A model generated the notes under the pieces. The model did no database searches. It was not told the DNA's origin and saw only the letters and a list, made by a program, of their open reading frames with translations. A DNA stretch of 64,000 nucleotides, taken from assembly GCA_014647935.1 (NCBI GenBank), contig BMQD01000002.1, positions 310,001 through 374,000 of the forward strand, written 5' to 3'. Positions 20,476 to 29,068 of the stretch are shown here, piece after piece (the stretch's first letter is position 1; each line of letters opens with the position of its first letter). A program made the position numbers and the translations under genes. This stretch comes from Planomonospora parontospora. Lineage in GTDB: Bacteria; Actinomycetota; Actinomycetes; Streptosporangiales; Streptosporangiaceae.

Positions 20476-20514
20476 TTAGGTTAGGCATGCCTTATTAAGG
20501 AAAGCCTTGCCTAA
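20476..20514 (-). promoter_or_regulatory. Two adjacent iron boxes (DmdR/IdeR-type)
   Basis: TTAGGTTAGGCATGCCTTA (20476-20494) matches the 19-base DmdR/IdeR consensus TTAGGTTAGGCTAACCTAA at 15 positions by eye. A second site, 20496-20514, read on the minus strand, matches at 14. They are one base apart and 16 bases upstream of the dhbA start, so iron-bound repressor should block transcription of the whole siderophore operon. The same region may also affect the divergent HAD-like gene. Confidence 0.88.
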
Positions 20515-20693
20515 TTTGATACTTCTGTCGTGATCTGTCAAGTCGCGTCGAAGCCTGTCGATGCGGGACGATGTCAGGGTGACGTGATGCGGTGCATTCA
20601 CGATGGATGCTGGAGTGCTCCGTTCCGCAGTCCCAGGAGGCAGATCATGAGCACGTCCGCTCTCTACCGCGCGCACACGACCCATTCCGGCTG

Positions 20694-21242
20694 ATGGATC
20701 GGCCGGTGTGGTTGCTCGACGTCGATGGTGTGATCAACGTCGCCCGGCCCGGTTGGGGCGGTGTCCCGCGCAGAGGAACCGCTTACTCCGGTGGCGACGC
20801 CTACCGCATGCGCTGGGCGCCTGCTCTGACCGACCGCATCCGCGCACTGCATCGGGCGGGAGGCGTCGAGATCCGCTGGTGTAGCACCTGGTGCGCCGAC
20901 GCCGACCAGATGGAGCGGCTGTTCGCTCTGCCCCGGCTGGCCCGCGCCTGGTCAGGCCACCTTTCCGCCGTCGTCGCGGCGGAGGCCAAACTCGCCGCCG
21001 CACGTCGGATCCTGGCGCAGGAACGGCGGCTCGTCTGGACCGACGACGTCGAAACGCCCACCTGTGGACCGGTCTACGACGAGCTGACCGAAGGCGGGCG
21101 GGCCCTGCTGATCGCACCCTCGCCCCGCAGAGGGTTGCAGCCCGACGACCTGACCGCCATCGAGACCTTCGTCTCCACTTCGGTGAACGAAGGGCTCGGC
21201 GGGCCCGCCGAGGGCGCCGACCTCCCTGCTCCCGGTCGGTGA
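20694..21242 (+). CDS. HAD-like hydrolase-related protein
   Basis: A 182-residue protein with a HAD-type first motif DVDGVIN at residues 8-14. It later has WCSTWC near 61-66 and WTDDVET near 120-126, in place of classical motifs II to IV. Such actinomycete proteins are usually annotated as HAD-domain or RNA-repair-related proteins of unknown substrate. The ATG at MDRPVWLLDVDG begins right before the core strand. The frame is open for 34 codons upstream but that part lacks resemblance to the family. It is divergent from the siderophore operon and convergent with the toxin gene. Confidence 0.65.
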   Translation: MDRPVWLLDVDGVINVARPGWGGVPRRGTAYSGGDAYRMRWAPALTDRIRALHRAGGVEIRWCSTWCADADQMERLFALPRLARAWSGHLSAVVAAEAKLAAARRILAQERRLVWTDDVETPTCGPVYDELTEGGRALLIAPSPRRGLQPDDLTAIETFVSTSVNEGLGGPAEGADLPAPGR

Positions 21243-21257
21243 AGCGCACCCGTGGCG

Positions 21258-21839
21258 TCAGCCTTCGGACTCCACCTGCTGATTCCAATCATGTTCGAAG
21301 CGGGCGACCAAAGAGGCGCTGAACCGTTTCGCCCCCGCCGCCGCCAGGTAATGCATGACATCCAGCGGTGTCAGCTTCGGGCCGGATCGTCCGGTCGCGG
21401 CCGACTGCTCGCGGATCACCTGGTCGATCGTCCCGGGTTCCCGGTCCAGCAGGTCCAGGAGGAAGTCGTCGGGATGCTGGACCTCGATGCCGTGGAGATC
21501 ACAGGACTCGTCGGGGAAGTCCCGGAGGTTACAGGTGATGATCAGGTCGGCGTCGGCGTGGACCGCGGCCGCCAGGACGTGCCGGTCCTTGGGATGGTTG
21601 GTCATCTCAGCGATCAGCCGCTCGTAGCCGGTCACCATCGCGCTCTCGAAGGCCGCGTTCATGGCATCGACCCTCCTGCTGAGGACTTTCGGATCCGCCG
21701 AGGGCAGATGCCGTTGTACCTCCGTGAGAATGTGGGGAGACCATCGCGGCTGGAGGAGGTTCTCCTCGGCGAGCCGGAGCAGCAGATCGCACAGAGCGTT
21801 GGGGATCAGTACGTTGGCATCCAGGATCGCGATGGTCAT
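21258..21839 (-). CDS. PIN-domain protein, probable toxin
   Basis: A 193-residue PIN-domain protein, probably a ribonuclease toxin. Acidic active-site candidates are Asp7 in ILDANVLIP, Glu40 in ILTEVQRHL, Asp86 in KDRHVLAAA and the Asp in ADADLIITCNLRDFP. After the PIN core there are about 60 extra helical residues, so it belongs to the longer PIN group rather than small VapC. It starts nine bases after the stop of the upstream HTH gene, the expected antitoxin-toxin order. Confidence 0.83.
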   Translation of the reverse strand: MTIAILDANVLIPNALCDLLLRLAEENLLQPRWSPHILTEVQRHLPSADPKVLSRRVDAMNAAFESAMVTGYERLIAEMTNHPKDRHVLAAAVHADADLIITCNLRDFPDESCDLHGIEVQHPDDFLLDLLDREPGTIDQVIREQSAATGRSGPKLTPLDVMHYLAAAGAKRFSASLVARFEHDWNQQVESEG

Positions 21840-21848
21840 GCGCGGCGG

Positions 21849-22304
21849 TCACCCGGCGTCTGAAGACGGCACGCCATAAAGGCCCGTGTCGACGGCATCG
21901 GCGGTCATCTCGTCCAGAAGGGCCTTCCTCCGGCGACTGCGCCGTTCCTTGTAGTCGAGAATCTCGTGCAGCGGAATGCGCCGGCTGTTGTTGGGGCGGG
22001 TGAAACCGATCTGCCCGTCGTCGAGGAGCTTGATCAGCGTCGGCCGTGAGACACCGAGCAGGTCTGCGGCCTCCCGGGTGGTCAGTTCCCGGTCCACGGG
22101 CACGATGGCCACGCCGCGGCCCGCGGACATCAACTCGGCGATCCGTACCAGAGCCGACTCGAGAGAGGGGGGGAGTTCAGTCTCCGAGTCTCCTCGGACG
22201 AGCCGCAGTCGTGGATTTCCCTGCCGGTGCAGTGTGCGCGTCACTTTCTCAAGGGCGCCGGACTCCTCCGGGTCGGGCATCAGGGCATCAGCTGTGACTG
22301 TCAT
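21849..22304 (-). CDS. Excisionase-type HTH protein, probable antitoxin
   Basis: A 151-residue protein with an excisionase/MerR-like helix-turn-helix at about 73-120: ELTTREAADLLGVSRPTLIKLLDDGQIGF followed by the wing region RRIPLHEILDY. The N-terminal half is poorly conserved and acidic. Together with the downstream PIN gene it forms a two-gene unit, so it should neutralise the toxin and repress their promoter. A GGAAGGAG ribosome-binding site precedes the ATG. Confidence 0.82.
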   Translation of the reverse strand: MTVTADALMPDPEESGALEKVTRTLHRQGNPRLRLVRGDSETELPPSLESALVRIAELMSAGRGVAIVPVDRELTTREAADLLGVSRPTLIKLLDDGQIGFTRPNNSRRIPLHEILDYKERRSRRRKALLDEMTADAVDTGLYGVPSSDAG

Positions 22305-22498
22305 GCCGCACTTCTCCTTCCTGGGGTTCCTCGCCAGGATCGCAGCTCAAGTGCAAAAAGTGCAACCATGGTGTCGTACTCCTCAGGAGGTGCGGACGGT
22401 CGTACGGCGGACACGACAGGCGATCCGCCGCTCTCGCTCGACGTCCTCGCAGCGGCGGAACCGGAGCCTCCGGCTGGTCCGGGAAGAGGAGGGCCGGG

Positions 22499-23251
22499 CT
22501 ACGGCCTGCCCCGCCGCCAGGTCGCGACGGCCGCGGAGACCTGCCGGAGCACGAGCTCGGTCTCCCGCAGCGCGTCCTCGACGGGGACCGGCCGGTCCTG
22601 CCCGCCGCCGAAGGGCCGCGGGCCGCGGCCCGGCCACCGGACGGCGCGGTACTCCACCGTGACGAGGACGTCCCCTACCCGGCCGAAGCCGTCGCCGGTG
22701 GCGAGGGAGGCGGTGGACCGGGTGTGCCGGACGTGCGCCTCGTCGCCGACCCCGGTGAGCGGGGTGACGGAGGAGATCCGGTGGTCGCCGGCCGGGGCGG
22801 TGGCGCCGGTGCGGGCGATCCGCAGGTGCAGGGCGTAACCGGCCCGGGCCCGCTCCTCGGCGGTCAGGCCGTACTGCTCCTTGTACCGCATCACCTGGAC
22901 CCTGATGGTGGCCTGCTCGGTGTGGTCCCCGGCGGGGTGGACGGAGTCGTTCCAGGAGCAGTTCCAGACGGTGGACAGCGCATCGTCCCTCTCTCCGCGT
23001 TTCACCGCCGCCTGCGGGACGAGCCGGGCGAGCTCGGCGCCGCCGACCATGGCGCAGACGTCGGGATCCCCGTCGGCGGGCCGTACCGGGGGCTGCGACG
23101 AGGAGGCGGCGGGGTCCCCGGCGGGGCCTTCCGGGACGCCGGATCCGGCCGCCAGGTGGACGAGGACGCCGCCGGTGACGGCGAGCGCGGCCGCCCCTGC
23201 CGCGACGGGCGCCGCCCATCGCCGCCGGAGCGCCGGGTCCGGACCGGGCAT
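22499..23251 (-). CDS. Membrane-anchored extracellular protein of the kinase operon (DUF3558-like)
   Basis: A 250-residue protein with one N-terminal membrane segment (about 12-34) and an extracellular domain. Its core reads DVCAMVGGAELARLVPQ, later NCSWND, then GVGDEAHVRHT and a helical C-terminus. This [DC]-xx-L...LVPQ...CSW pattern is also found in the gene before it and, more loosely, in the tails of the two kinases, and resembles the DUF3558 group. It starts two bases after the previous stop, so the genes are one transcript. Function unknown, possibly ligand binding at the cell surface. Confidence 0.7.
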   Translation of the reverse strand: MPGPDPALRRRWAAPVAAGAAALAVTGGVLVHLAAGSGVPEGPAGDPAASSSQPPVRPADGDPDVCAMVGGAELARLVPQAAVKRGERDDALSTVWNCSWNDSVHPAGDHTEQATIRVQVMRYKEQYGLTAEERARAGYALHLRIARTGATAPAGDHRISSVTPLTGVGDEAHVRHTRSTASLATGDGFGRVGDVLVTVEYRAVRWPGRGPRPFGGGQDRPVPVEDALRETELVLRQVSAAVATWRRGRP

Positions 23252-23253
23252 CG

Positions 23254-24717
23254 TTAGCGGACCCCGTTCCGCCGGAAGGACTCGAGGACCGCCTCGGTGA
23301 CCGGGACGAGACCCGTGACGACCTCCTGCTGCGGCATGAGGACGGACTTCGGGTCGTTGATCCCGGTGCCCTCGGGGCGGTCGGAGCCGCCGAAGGAGAC
23401 CTCGACCACGGTCGGGCCGGAGAGCACCACCGCGTCGGCCACCCCGACGTGCGCGCTGGGGGTCCGGTTCTTCCGGTACTGGTGGAACGCCCGCTCACCC
23501 CAGCCCTTGGGCTCGGTCACCTTGTACCAGAAGAGCCCCTGGAACCCACTGCCCTCCCACTCCTTCGCCTCGGCCCGCCGGTCGATGTAGTGCTGCTTGG
23601 CCGCCCAGGAATCGGGTTTCCCGACGCGGTCGACGAAGGTGGTGAAGGTGACGAAGACGCTGCGCAGCCGGTGCTTCCCTCCGGCGGGGATCTCCCGGTT
23701 GTTCCAGCGGCAGGTGACGGCCGTCCGGTCGCCGCTCTGCGTGCGCTCCGACTTGAGCGCCGCGCCGGGGACCAGCGGCGCCGCGACCGGAGTCACCTCG
23801 GCGCAGACCTTCGGGAAGGCGATCTCCACCGGGGTGGGCGTGGGGGAGGGGGTCGGCGAGGACGTCGGCCGGGGGGCCGAGCGGGCGTACGGCCTGCCCT
23901 GCCGCCAGGCGGCGACGGCCTCGGAGACCTGTCGCATCAGGAGCTCGGCCTCCCGCAGCGCGTTCTGCTCGGTGACGGACTGCTTGCCCTCGTCGGAGAA
24001 GAGCGGGACGTCCTTGGGCTGCTGGTCGGCCTGGTACTCCACCTTGACGGTCACGTCGCCGACCCGGCCGAACCCCGTCCCGAAGGCGTACTTCGTCTTC
24101 CCCTTGGACCAGGTGTACTGGACGTGCGCCTCGTCGCCGGCGCCCTGGAGCTTGCGGACGGCGGAATAGTAGTAGTCCTTCTGGGGGTGGTTCTCGGCGT
24201 ACCGGGCCGATTCGAGGTCGTAGCCGTAGTTCCGCCGGGCGACGGTGTCGGCGGTCTCCGTCTTCTCCCCCTCGTACTGGGTGACCTTGACGTTGATCTG
24301 CCGGCTCCGGCGGTACTCGCCGTAGGAGTAGTTCATGTTCTGCCAGGAGCAGCTCCAGTTCACATAGGCCGGTGAGGAGGCCCGGTTGTCGTTGGTGGAG
24401 TCGCTCACCTTCGCCTGGGGGACGAGGCGGTCGACGTCGACCCGGTCGAGCATGGCGCAGACGTCCGGAGGTCCCGCGGGGCCCTGGGAGGCGGGAGCGG
24501 CCGGGGACGCGGCGGGGGCCGGGGCCCCGGCGGCGTTCAGCCAGCTCACCAGCAGGTAGGAGCCTCCGCCCGCGGCCAGGGCGAGCGCCGTCACGCCCGC
24601 CACGGGCGGCAGCCACCGCCGGGGCCCCGGCGACGGAACCGGGGACGGGACGGTCGGCCCCCACTCGGCCGGTGCGGTGGCCGGGGTGGCGGGGGGCTCG
24701 GGACTGCCGGAACTCAC
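23254..24717 (-). CDS. Membrane-anchored protein with two DUF3558-like domains
   Basis: A 487-residue protein. A Pro-rich start is followed by one membrane segment near 37-58 and then two extracellular copies of a Cys-containing domain. The first copy begins DVCAMLDRVDVDRLVPQ with CSWQN, ending near residue 275. The second begins KVCAEVTPVAAPLVPG with CRWNN near 305. A short Pro/Thr linker (SSPTPSPTPTP) separates them. The first copy is closely similar to the next gene, pointing to tandem duplication. It sits 31 bases after the kinase gene. Role unknown. Confidence 0.7.
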   Translation of the reverse strand: MSSGSPEPPATPATAPAEWGPTVPSPVPSPGPRRWLPPVAGVTALALAAGGGSYLLVSWLNAAGAPAPAASPAAPASQGPAGPPDVCAMLDRVDVDRLVPQAKVSDSTNDNRASSPAYVNWSCSWQNMNYSYGEYRRSRQINVKVTQYEGEKTETADTVARRNYGYDLESARYAENHPQKDYYYSAVRKLQGAGDEAHVQYTWSKGKTKYAFGTGFGRVGDVTVKVEYQADQQPKDVPLFSDEGKQSVTEQNALREAELLMRQVSEAVAAWRQGRPYARSAPRPTSSPTPSPTPTPVEIAFPKVCAEVTPVAAPLVPGAALKSERTQSGDRTAVTCRWNNREIPAGGKHRLRSVFVTFTTFVDRVGKPDSWAAKQHYIDRRAEAKEWEGSGFQGLFWYKVTEPKGWGERAFHQYRKNRTPSAHVGVADAVVLSGPTVVEVSFGGSDRPEGTGINDPKSVLMPQQEVVTGLVPVTEAVLESFRRNGVR

Positions 24718-24748
24718 GGGGACCTCCTGTGGGGGACGGGGGCGCGGC

Positions 24749-26275
24749 TCAACCGCCGGACGGCCCGGACGGTCCGGGCGTGACGAGTCCGGCCGCCACC
24801 CGCTCGGCGGCGCGCAGCACGGTCCGCTGGTCGGCCGGGCGGACCCCGCCGTCCTCGGCGCGGGTCCACTCCACCCTGACGATCAGGTTGCTGACGCGGA
24901 GCCAGACGCTGCAGACGGTGCGGGAGATGTTCGTACCCTCCCTCACGTAGTCCCGGGCGAACGCCTCCTCGCCCACGCCGGGCAGCGCGCGGACCCGGGA
25001 CCTGGTCTGGCGGCCGAACGCGGTGTCGCCGCCCGCCTCGGAGTCGGTCTCCCGCCGCATGTCCTCGAAGAGCAGCCGCGCCGCCTCGGGCGCGGGAGTC
25101 TCGCCGTGCGGGGGTACGGCCTGCGTCTGCACACTGATCCAGCGGTAGGGGACGCCCCTCTTCAGGTAGTTCCACGTGCACTCGTCCACCTTGGTCATCC
25201 TCGGATCGGTGACCTGGCCGACCAACTCGCGGACCTGTTCGACGGTGAGCAGGTCGCAGGCTTCCGGCGCGGCGGCGAACCGCCCCCGGTCCGGCCCGTC
25301 GCCCGGCGACACGACCGTGCTCCAGGCGATCGCCGCGCCGGCGACCGCGGAGACCGCCACCACGGCGGCGGCGACCCGGAGCCGGCGGCGCCGGCCCGCC
25401 CTCGCGGGGACGGGCCGAACTCCGTGCGGAGCGGGCAGGGCTCCGTGCGGGACGGCCGGGGCGACCGGCGCGGTGGCGACGGAGCGGTAGGAGGTCGTGG
25501 CGGCGATCCGGTCGAGGACCTGCCGGACCGCCGCGGGGGCGGGGCGCCGGGCCGGATCCTTGGCGAGCATGGCGAGCAGGAGCCCGCCGAGCTCGGGCCC
25601 GGCCAGGACCGGTGCGGGCGGATCGTGCATCAGCACCGCGGCGGCGACGGCGGCGGGATGGTCGCGGCGGAAGGGAGCGTGGCCCTCCACCGCCGCGTAC
25701 AGCGTCGCCCCCAGCGCCCACAGGTCGGACTGCGGCCCGGCCGGCTCCTCCCGGAGACGCTCGGGGGCGGTGTACCCGGCGGAGCCGGCCCGGTCGGCCA
25801 GGCTTTGCTCGCCGGTCATCGGGGCCGCGATGCCGAAGTCGGCGAGCACCGCCGTACCGTCCCGCTCGACCAGTACGTTGCCCGGTTTGACGTCGCGGTG
25901 CAGCATGCCGTGCGCGTGCGCGGCCTCCAGCGCGGCCAGGACCCGCAGCCCGATCGCGGCGACCCGGGGCGCGGGGATCGGGCCCTGCTCGATCAGCCGG
26001 TCCAGGGAGACGCCGTCGATCAGGTCCATCACGATCCACGGCAGGCCGCCGTGGGTCACCACGTCGTGGACCATGACGATGGCCGGGTGGTTCACCCGGG
26101 CGGCGGCCCGGGCCTCGGCGATCGCCCGCTCGGCGAACCCGGCGCCGCCACGCAGCTCCTTGACCGCGACGTCGCGGCGGAGCGTCTCGTCGTGCGCCCG
26201 CCAGACCGTGCCCGCGCCGCCCTCGCCGAGCCGTTCCACCAGCCGGTACCGGCCGGCCAGGGTGCGGCCGGTCAC
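24749..26275 (-). CDS. Transmembrane Ser/Thr protein kinase with DUF3558-like sensor
   Basis: A PknB-type kinase of 508 residues. The cytoplasmic kinase domain is about 8-270: GEGGAGTVW loop, VAVKEL lysine, HRDVKPGN near 126-133, DFGIA near 146 and APERL. One membrane helix lies near 298-318. The extracellular part (about 330-500) starts ACDLLTVEQVRELVGQ with DECTWNY, like the neighbouring secreted proteins, and replaces the PASTA repeats of PknB. The GTG start overlaps the stop of the upstream kinase (GTGA). The sensor may bind a ligand or a partner domain of the same kind. Confidence 0.9.
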   Translation of the reverse strand: MTGRTLAGRYRLVERLGEGGAGTVWRAHDETLRRDVAVKELRGGAGFAERAIAEARAAARVNHPAIVMVHDVVTHGGLPWIVMDLIDGVSLDRLIEQGPIPAPRVAAIGLRVLAALEAAHAHGMLHRDVKPGNVLVERDGTAVLADFGIAAPMTGEQSLADRAGSAGYTAPERLREEPAGPQSDLWALGATLYAAVEGHAPFRRDHPAAVAAAVLMHDPPAPVLAGPELGGLLLAMLAKDPARRPAPAAVRQVLDRIAATTSYRSVATAPVAPAVPHGALPAPHGVRPVPARAGRRRRLRVAAAVVAVSAVAGAAIAWSTVVSPGDGPDRGRFAAAPEACDLLTVEQVRELVGQVTDPRMTKVDECTWNYLKRGVPYRWISVQTQAVPPHGETPAPEAARLLFEDMRRETDSEAGGDTAFGRQTRSRVRALPGVGEEAFARDYVREGTNISRTVCSVWLRVSNLIVRVEWTRAEDGGVRPADQRTVLRAAERVAAGLVTPGPSGPSGG

Positions 26276-27894
26276 TTCAGGCCCCGCAGCGCCGCCTCGC
26301 CCTGCCGCGCCACCGCCAGCGCGCCGCTCCTGATGTCGTCGTCGGAGGGCCGGGAGGAGCGCGTGGAGTACTGGGCCTCGACGACGAGGTCGAGCAGCCG
26401 GAAGGTCACGATGCCCGAGTGCGTGCGGCCTCCGGCGGAGGCCAGATCGTAGGCGAAGGCCTCCTCGCCCAGGCCCGGCACCGCCCGGCGGACGGTCCGC
26501 TCCGCGGTCGCCCCGCTGACGCCGATCTCCTTCCACTCCCAGGTGACCTGGGACGCCTTGGCGTGTTCCCGGTCCAGGTTGGCGAAGAGCGTGCGCGCCG
26601 ACTCCGGGGTCAGCGCCCACGGCTGCGGGGTGTCGCTGTCGGTGACGGGGATCAGCGCGATCCCGGTGTCTTCGGTGGTCCAGGCGCAGCCGCCGTCGTC
26701 CGGGCGGCCGGCCGGGGGCTGGGCGACGCCCATGATCTGGCGGACCTGCTCGGCGGTGAGCAGTTTGCAGAAGTCCACGGGCTCGTCGAACGAGGTGCGC
26801 TCGCCCGGCCCGGTGGTGAGCGCCAGCGCCGCTCCCGCTCCCGCGCCTGCGACGCAGGCGACGGCCGCCACGGCCGCCCAGAGGCGGAGCCCGCCCCGGC
26901 GCCGCACCGGAGCGGCCCCGGGGGCGTCCGGCTCGGCACCGGGACCGTGCGGGGCGGGGTGACCCTGGGCTTGCGGGACCGGGTGACCGTGGGTCTGCGG
27001 GGAGGGGAGGCCGTGCACCTGCTCGTGCGGGCGCGGCGGCGGGGGGAGGACGGGCGGCGGCGGGGACGGGACCTGGGGGGCGTGCCCGGCGGCGACCTGG
27101 GCGAGCAGCCCGCGCAGGGTCTGCGCGTCCGGGCGCTGCGCGGCGTGGCGGGCCATCATCGCCATCAGGACCGGGCCGAGCGCGCCGGACCGGTGCGGCG
27201 GCCTGATCCGGCCGGAGAGCGTCGCGCTCAGCCGCACCATGGCCTCGCCCTCGATGGCCGGGACGCCCTCGGCCCCGAGGTACAGGGTGGCGCCGAGCGA
27301 CCACAGGTCCGAGGCGGGCCCGCCCGGCTCGCCGTCGAGCCGCTCCGGGGCGATGAAGCCGGGCGACCCGATGAGCAGGTCGGCCTGGGTCAGCGTCGTG
27401 TCACCGGCGAACCGGGCGATGCCGAAGTCGGTCAGGACGACCCGCCCCGAGTCGGTCAAGAAGACGTTGCCCGGCTTGACGTCGCGGTGCTGGATGCCGC
27501 GGGCGTGTGCGGCGTCCAGCCCGTCGAGGAGCTGCGCGCCGAGCGCGGCCGCCTGCTCGGGCGGGAGAGGTCCCCGCTCCTTGACGAACTCGGCGAGGGT
27601 GCGGCCGCGCAGCAGCTCCATGACGATCCACGGCTTGCCGTCGTGCACCGCCACGTCGTGCACGGCGACGACCGCCGGATGGCGCAGCTGCGCGGTGGCC
27701 TGCGCCTCCCGTACGGCGCGCGCGACCGCCTCGACGCGCTGGGCCTCGCTCATCCCGGGAGGCGGCGTCAGCTCCTTGACCGCCACCTCGCGGTCGAGCA
27801 TCTCGTCCCTGGCCAGCCACACGGTGCCCATCCCACCGCTGCCCAACCGGTGCAGCAGTCGGTAGCGCGTCGTGAAATCGTCCCCGTCCGGCAT
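26272..27894 (-). CDS. Transmembrane Ser/Thr protein kinase, first gene of the kinase operon
   Basis: A kinase of 540 residues. Kinase domain about 8-275 with GSGGMGTVW, VAVKEL, HRDVKPGN near 138 and DFGIARF. A Pro/His-rich juxtamembrane linker with HGHPVPQAQGHP-type repeats follows, then a membrane helix near 335-357. The extracellular tail begins FCKLLTAEQVRQIMG with GCAWTTE and ends in LLDLVVEAQYS and a helix. The domain resembles that of the next kinase at low identity, suggesting duplication. The ATG start is divergent from the oxidoreductase gene. Confidence 0.9.
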   Translation of the reverse strand: MPDGDDFTTRYRLLHRLGSGGMGTVWLARDEMLDREVAVKELTPPPGMSEAQRVEAVARAVREAQATAQLRHPAVVAVHDVAVHDGKPWIVMELLRGRTLAEFVKERGPLPPEQAAALGAQLLDGLDAAHARGIQHRDVKPGNVFLTDSGRVVLTDFGIARFAGDTTLTQADLLIGSPGFIAPERLDGEPGGPASDLWSLGATLYLGAEGVPAIEGEAMVRLSATLSGRIRPPHRSGALGPVLMAMMARHAAQRPDAQTLRGLLAQVAAGHAPQVPSPPPPVLPPPPRPHEQVHGLPSPQTHGHPVPQAQGHPAPHGPGAEPDAPGAAPVRRRGGLRLWAAVAAVACVAGAGAGAALALTTGPGERTSFDEPVDFCKLLTAEQVRQIMGVAQPPAGRPDDGGCAWTTEDTGIALIPVTDSDTPQPWALTPESARTLFANLDREHAKASQVTWEWKEIGVSGATAERTVRRAVPGLGEEAFAYDLASAGGRTHSGIVTFRLLDLVVEAQYSTRSSRPSDDDIRSGALAVARQGEAALRGLK

Positions 27895-27978
27895 AGCGGG
27901 AGGATAGCGGACTCACTTCTTGTATCCGTCACGTCGCGCCACGTCAGGCGGGGAGAGCGCGGTGGTGGACGTCCGGAA

Positions 27979-28009
27979 TTGACCTCGACCTCGGTCGAGG
28001 TTGCAGGGT
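27979..28009 (+). promoter_or_regulatory. MerR/SoxR-type promoter of the oxidoreductase gene
   Basis: The inverted repeat ACCTCGACCTCGGTCGAGGT (27982-28001, arms of eight) lies between a -35 TTGACC and a -10-like CAGGGT separated by 19 bases. This long spacer with a dyad is the hallmark of MerR-family activation, and the sequence is close to SoxR boxes known from Streptomyces. No MerR or SoxR gene is in the window. Confidence 0.7.
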
Positions 28010-28043
28010 CGGGGGTGACACGGACGAGACGAAGGAGTCTGAG

Positions 28044-28952
28044 ATGAAGGTGGCGGCGTTCTCCGAGTTCGGCGGCCCCGAGGTGCTGCGGGCGATGGAG
28101 ATGGAGACCCCGGAGGCGGGCGGCGGCCAGGTGCGGGTCCGGGTGCGGGCGGCGGGCGTGCAGCCCTTCGACGTGGCGGTGCGGCAGGGCTGGGCCCCGC
28201 CCGGGGTCTCCGGCGACCTGCCCCGGGTGCCGGGGAACGAGTTCGCCGGGGTGGTCGACCAGGTGGGCGCCGGGGTGACCGGGTTCGCGCCGGGCGACGA
28301 GGTGCTCGGCTTCGACCTGCTGGGCTGCTACGCCGAGTACGTCGTGGTCCCGGCGGAGAACGTCACGCCCAAGCCGGCGGGCATGTCGTGGGAGGTGGCG
28401 GGCGGCTTCACCGCCGGGACCCAGACCGCTCACATCGCGCTGGAGCAGCTGGGCGCGGGCGAGGGCGACACGCTCCTGGTCCACGCCGCCGCCGGGGCGG
28501 TCGGCACCGCCGCGGTGCAGCTCGCCCGGTCGCGCGGCGCCGTCGTCATCGGCACCGCGCGCCAGGAGAACCACGACTACCTGCGCTCCCTCGGCGCCGT
28601 CCCGGTGACGTACGGCGAGGGCCTGGAGGAGCGGGTCCGCGCCGCGGCCCCCGGCGGGGTGGACGCGGTCCTGGACGGGGCGGGGGGCGAGGCGCTCGAC
28701 GTCTCACTGCGGCTGGTGGCGCCCGAGCGGATCGTCACCCTGGTGGAGCACGGCCGGGCCGCCGGACTGGGCGTGCAGACGACCCGGGGCGTCCGCCTGG
28801 CCTCCCGACTGGCGGAGCTCGCCGAACTGCACGTCCGCGGCGCCCTGGCCTGGCACGTCCGCCGGGCCTACCCGCTGGAGCGGGCCGCCGAGGCCCACCG
28901 CGAGGTCGAGGCGCGGCACGGGCGGGGCAAGGTGGTCCTGACCGTGGGCTGA
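28044..28952 (+). CDS. Zinc-independent quinone oxidoreductase family protein
   Basis: A 302-residue NADP-dependent medium-chain reductase of the quinone oxidoreductase (QOR) group. The GroES-like part is 1-120 (VPGNEFAGVVDQVGAGV), and the nucleotide-binding motif is HAAAGAVGTAAVQLA near 152-166. The zinc-ligand cysteines of alcohol dehydrogenases are absent. It probably reduces quinones or electrophiles. The SoxR-like promoter in front fits the known role of such enzymes in the Streptomyces SoxR regulon, where redox-cycling antibiotics are the signal. Substrate is not predictable. Confidence 0.88.
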   Translation: MKVAAFSEFGGPEVLRAMEMETPEAGGGQVRVRVRAAGVQPFDVAVRQGWAPPGVSGDLPRVPGNEFAGVVDQVGAGVTGFAPGDEVLGFDLLGCYAEYVVVPAENVTPKPAGMSWEVAGGFTAGTQTAHIALEQLGAGEGDTLLVHAAAGAVGTAAVQLARSRGAVVIGTARQENHDYLRSLGAVPVTYGEGLEERVRAAAPGGVDAVLDGAGGEALDVSLRLVAPERIVTLVEHGRAAGLGVQTTRGVRLASRLAELAELHVRGALAWHVRRAYPLERAAEAHREVEARHGRGKVVLTVG

Positions 28953-28982
28953 GGGCGGGAGGGTGGCCCCCGGCAGGAATTC

Positions 28983-29002
28983 TTAGTAAGGTTTCCTATT
29001 AA
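28983..29002 (+). promoter_or_regulatory. Palindromic candidate operator before the LPMO gene
   Basis: TTAGTAAGGTTTCCTATTAA is an AT-rich imperfect palindrome (TTA-n-TA-n-G....C-n-TA-n-TAA) in otherwise GC-rich DNA, 66 bases before the LPMO start. It looks like sugar-responsive operators seen before chitin- and cellulose-degradation genes. The regulator is not identified. Confidence 0.45.
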
Positions 29003-29068
29003 TAACGTGCTATCCGTCGGCCGTTGGACATGCTCTACCTCCATTTCCCCCAATCAGGAGGCGTCCAC

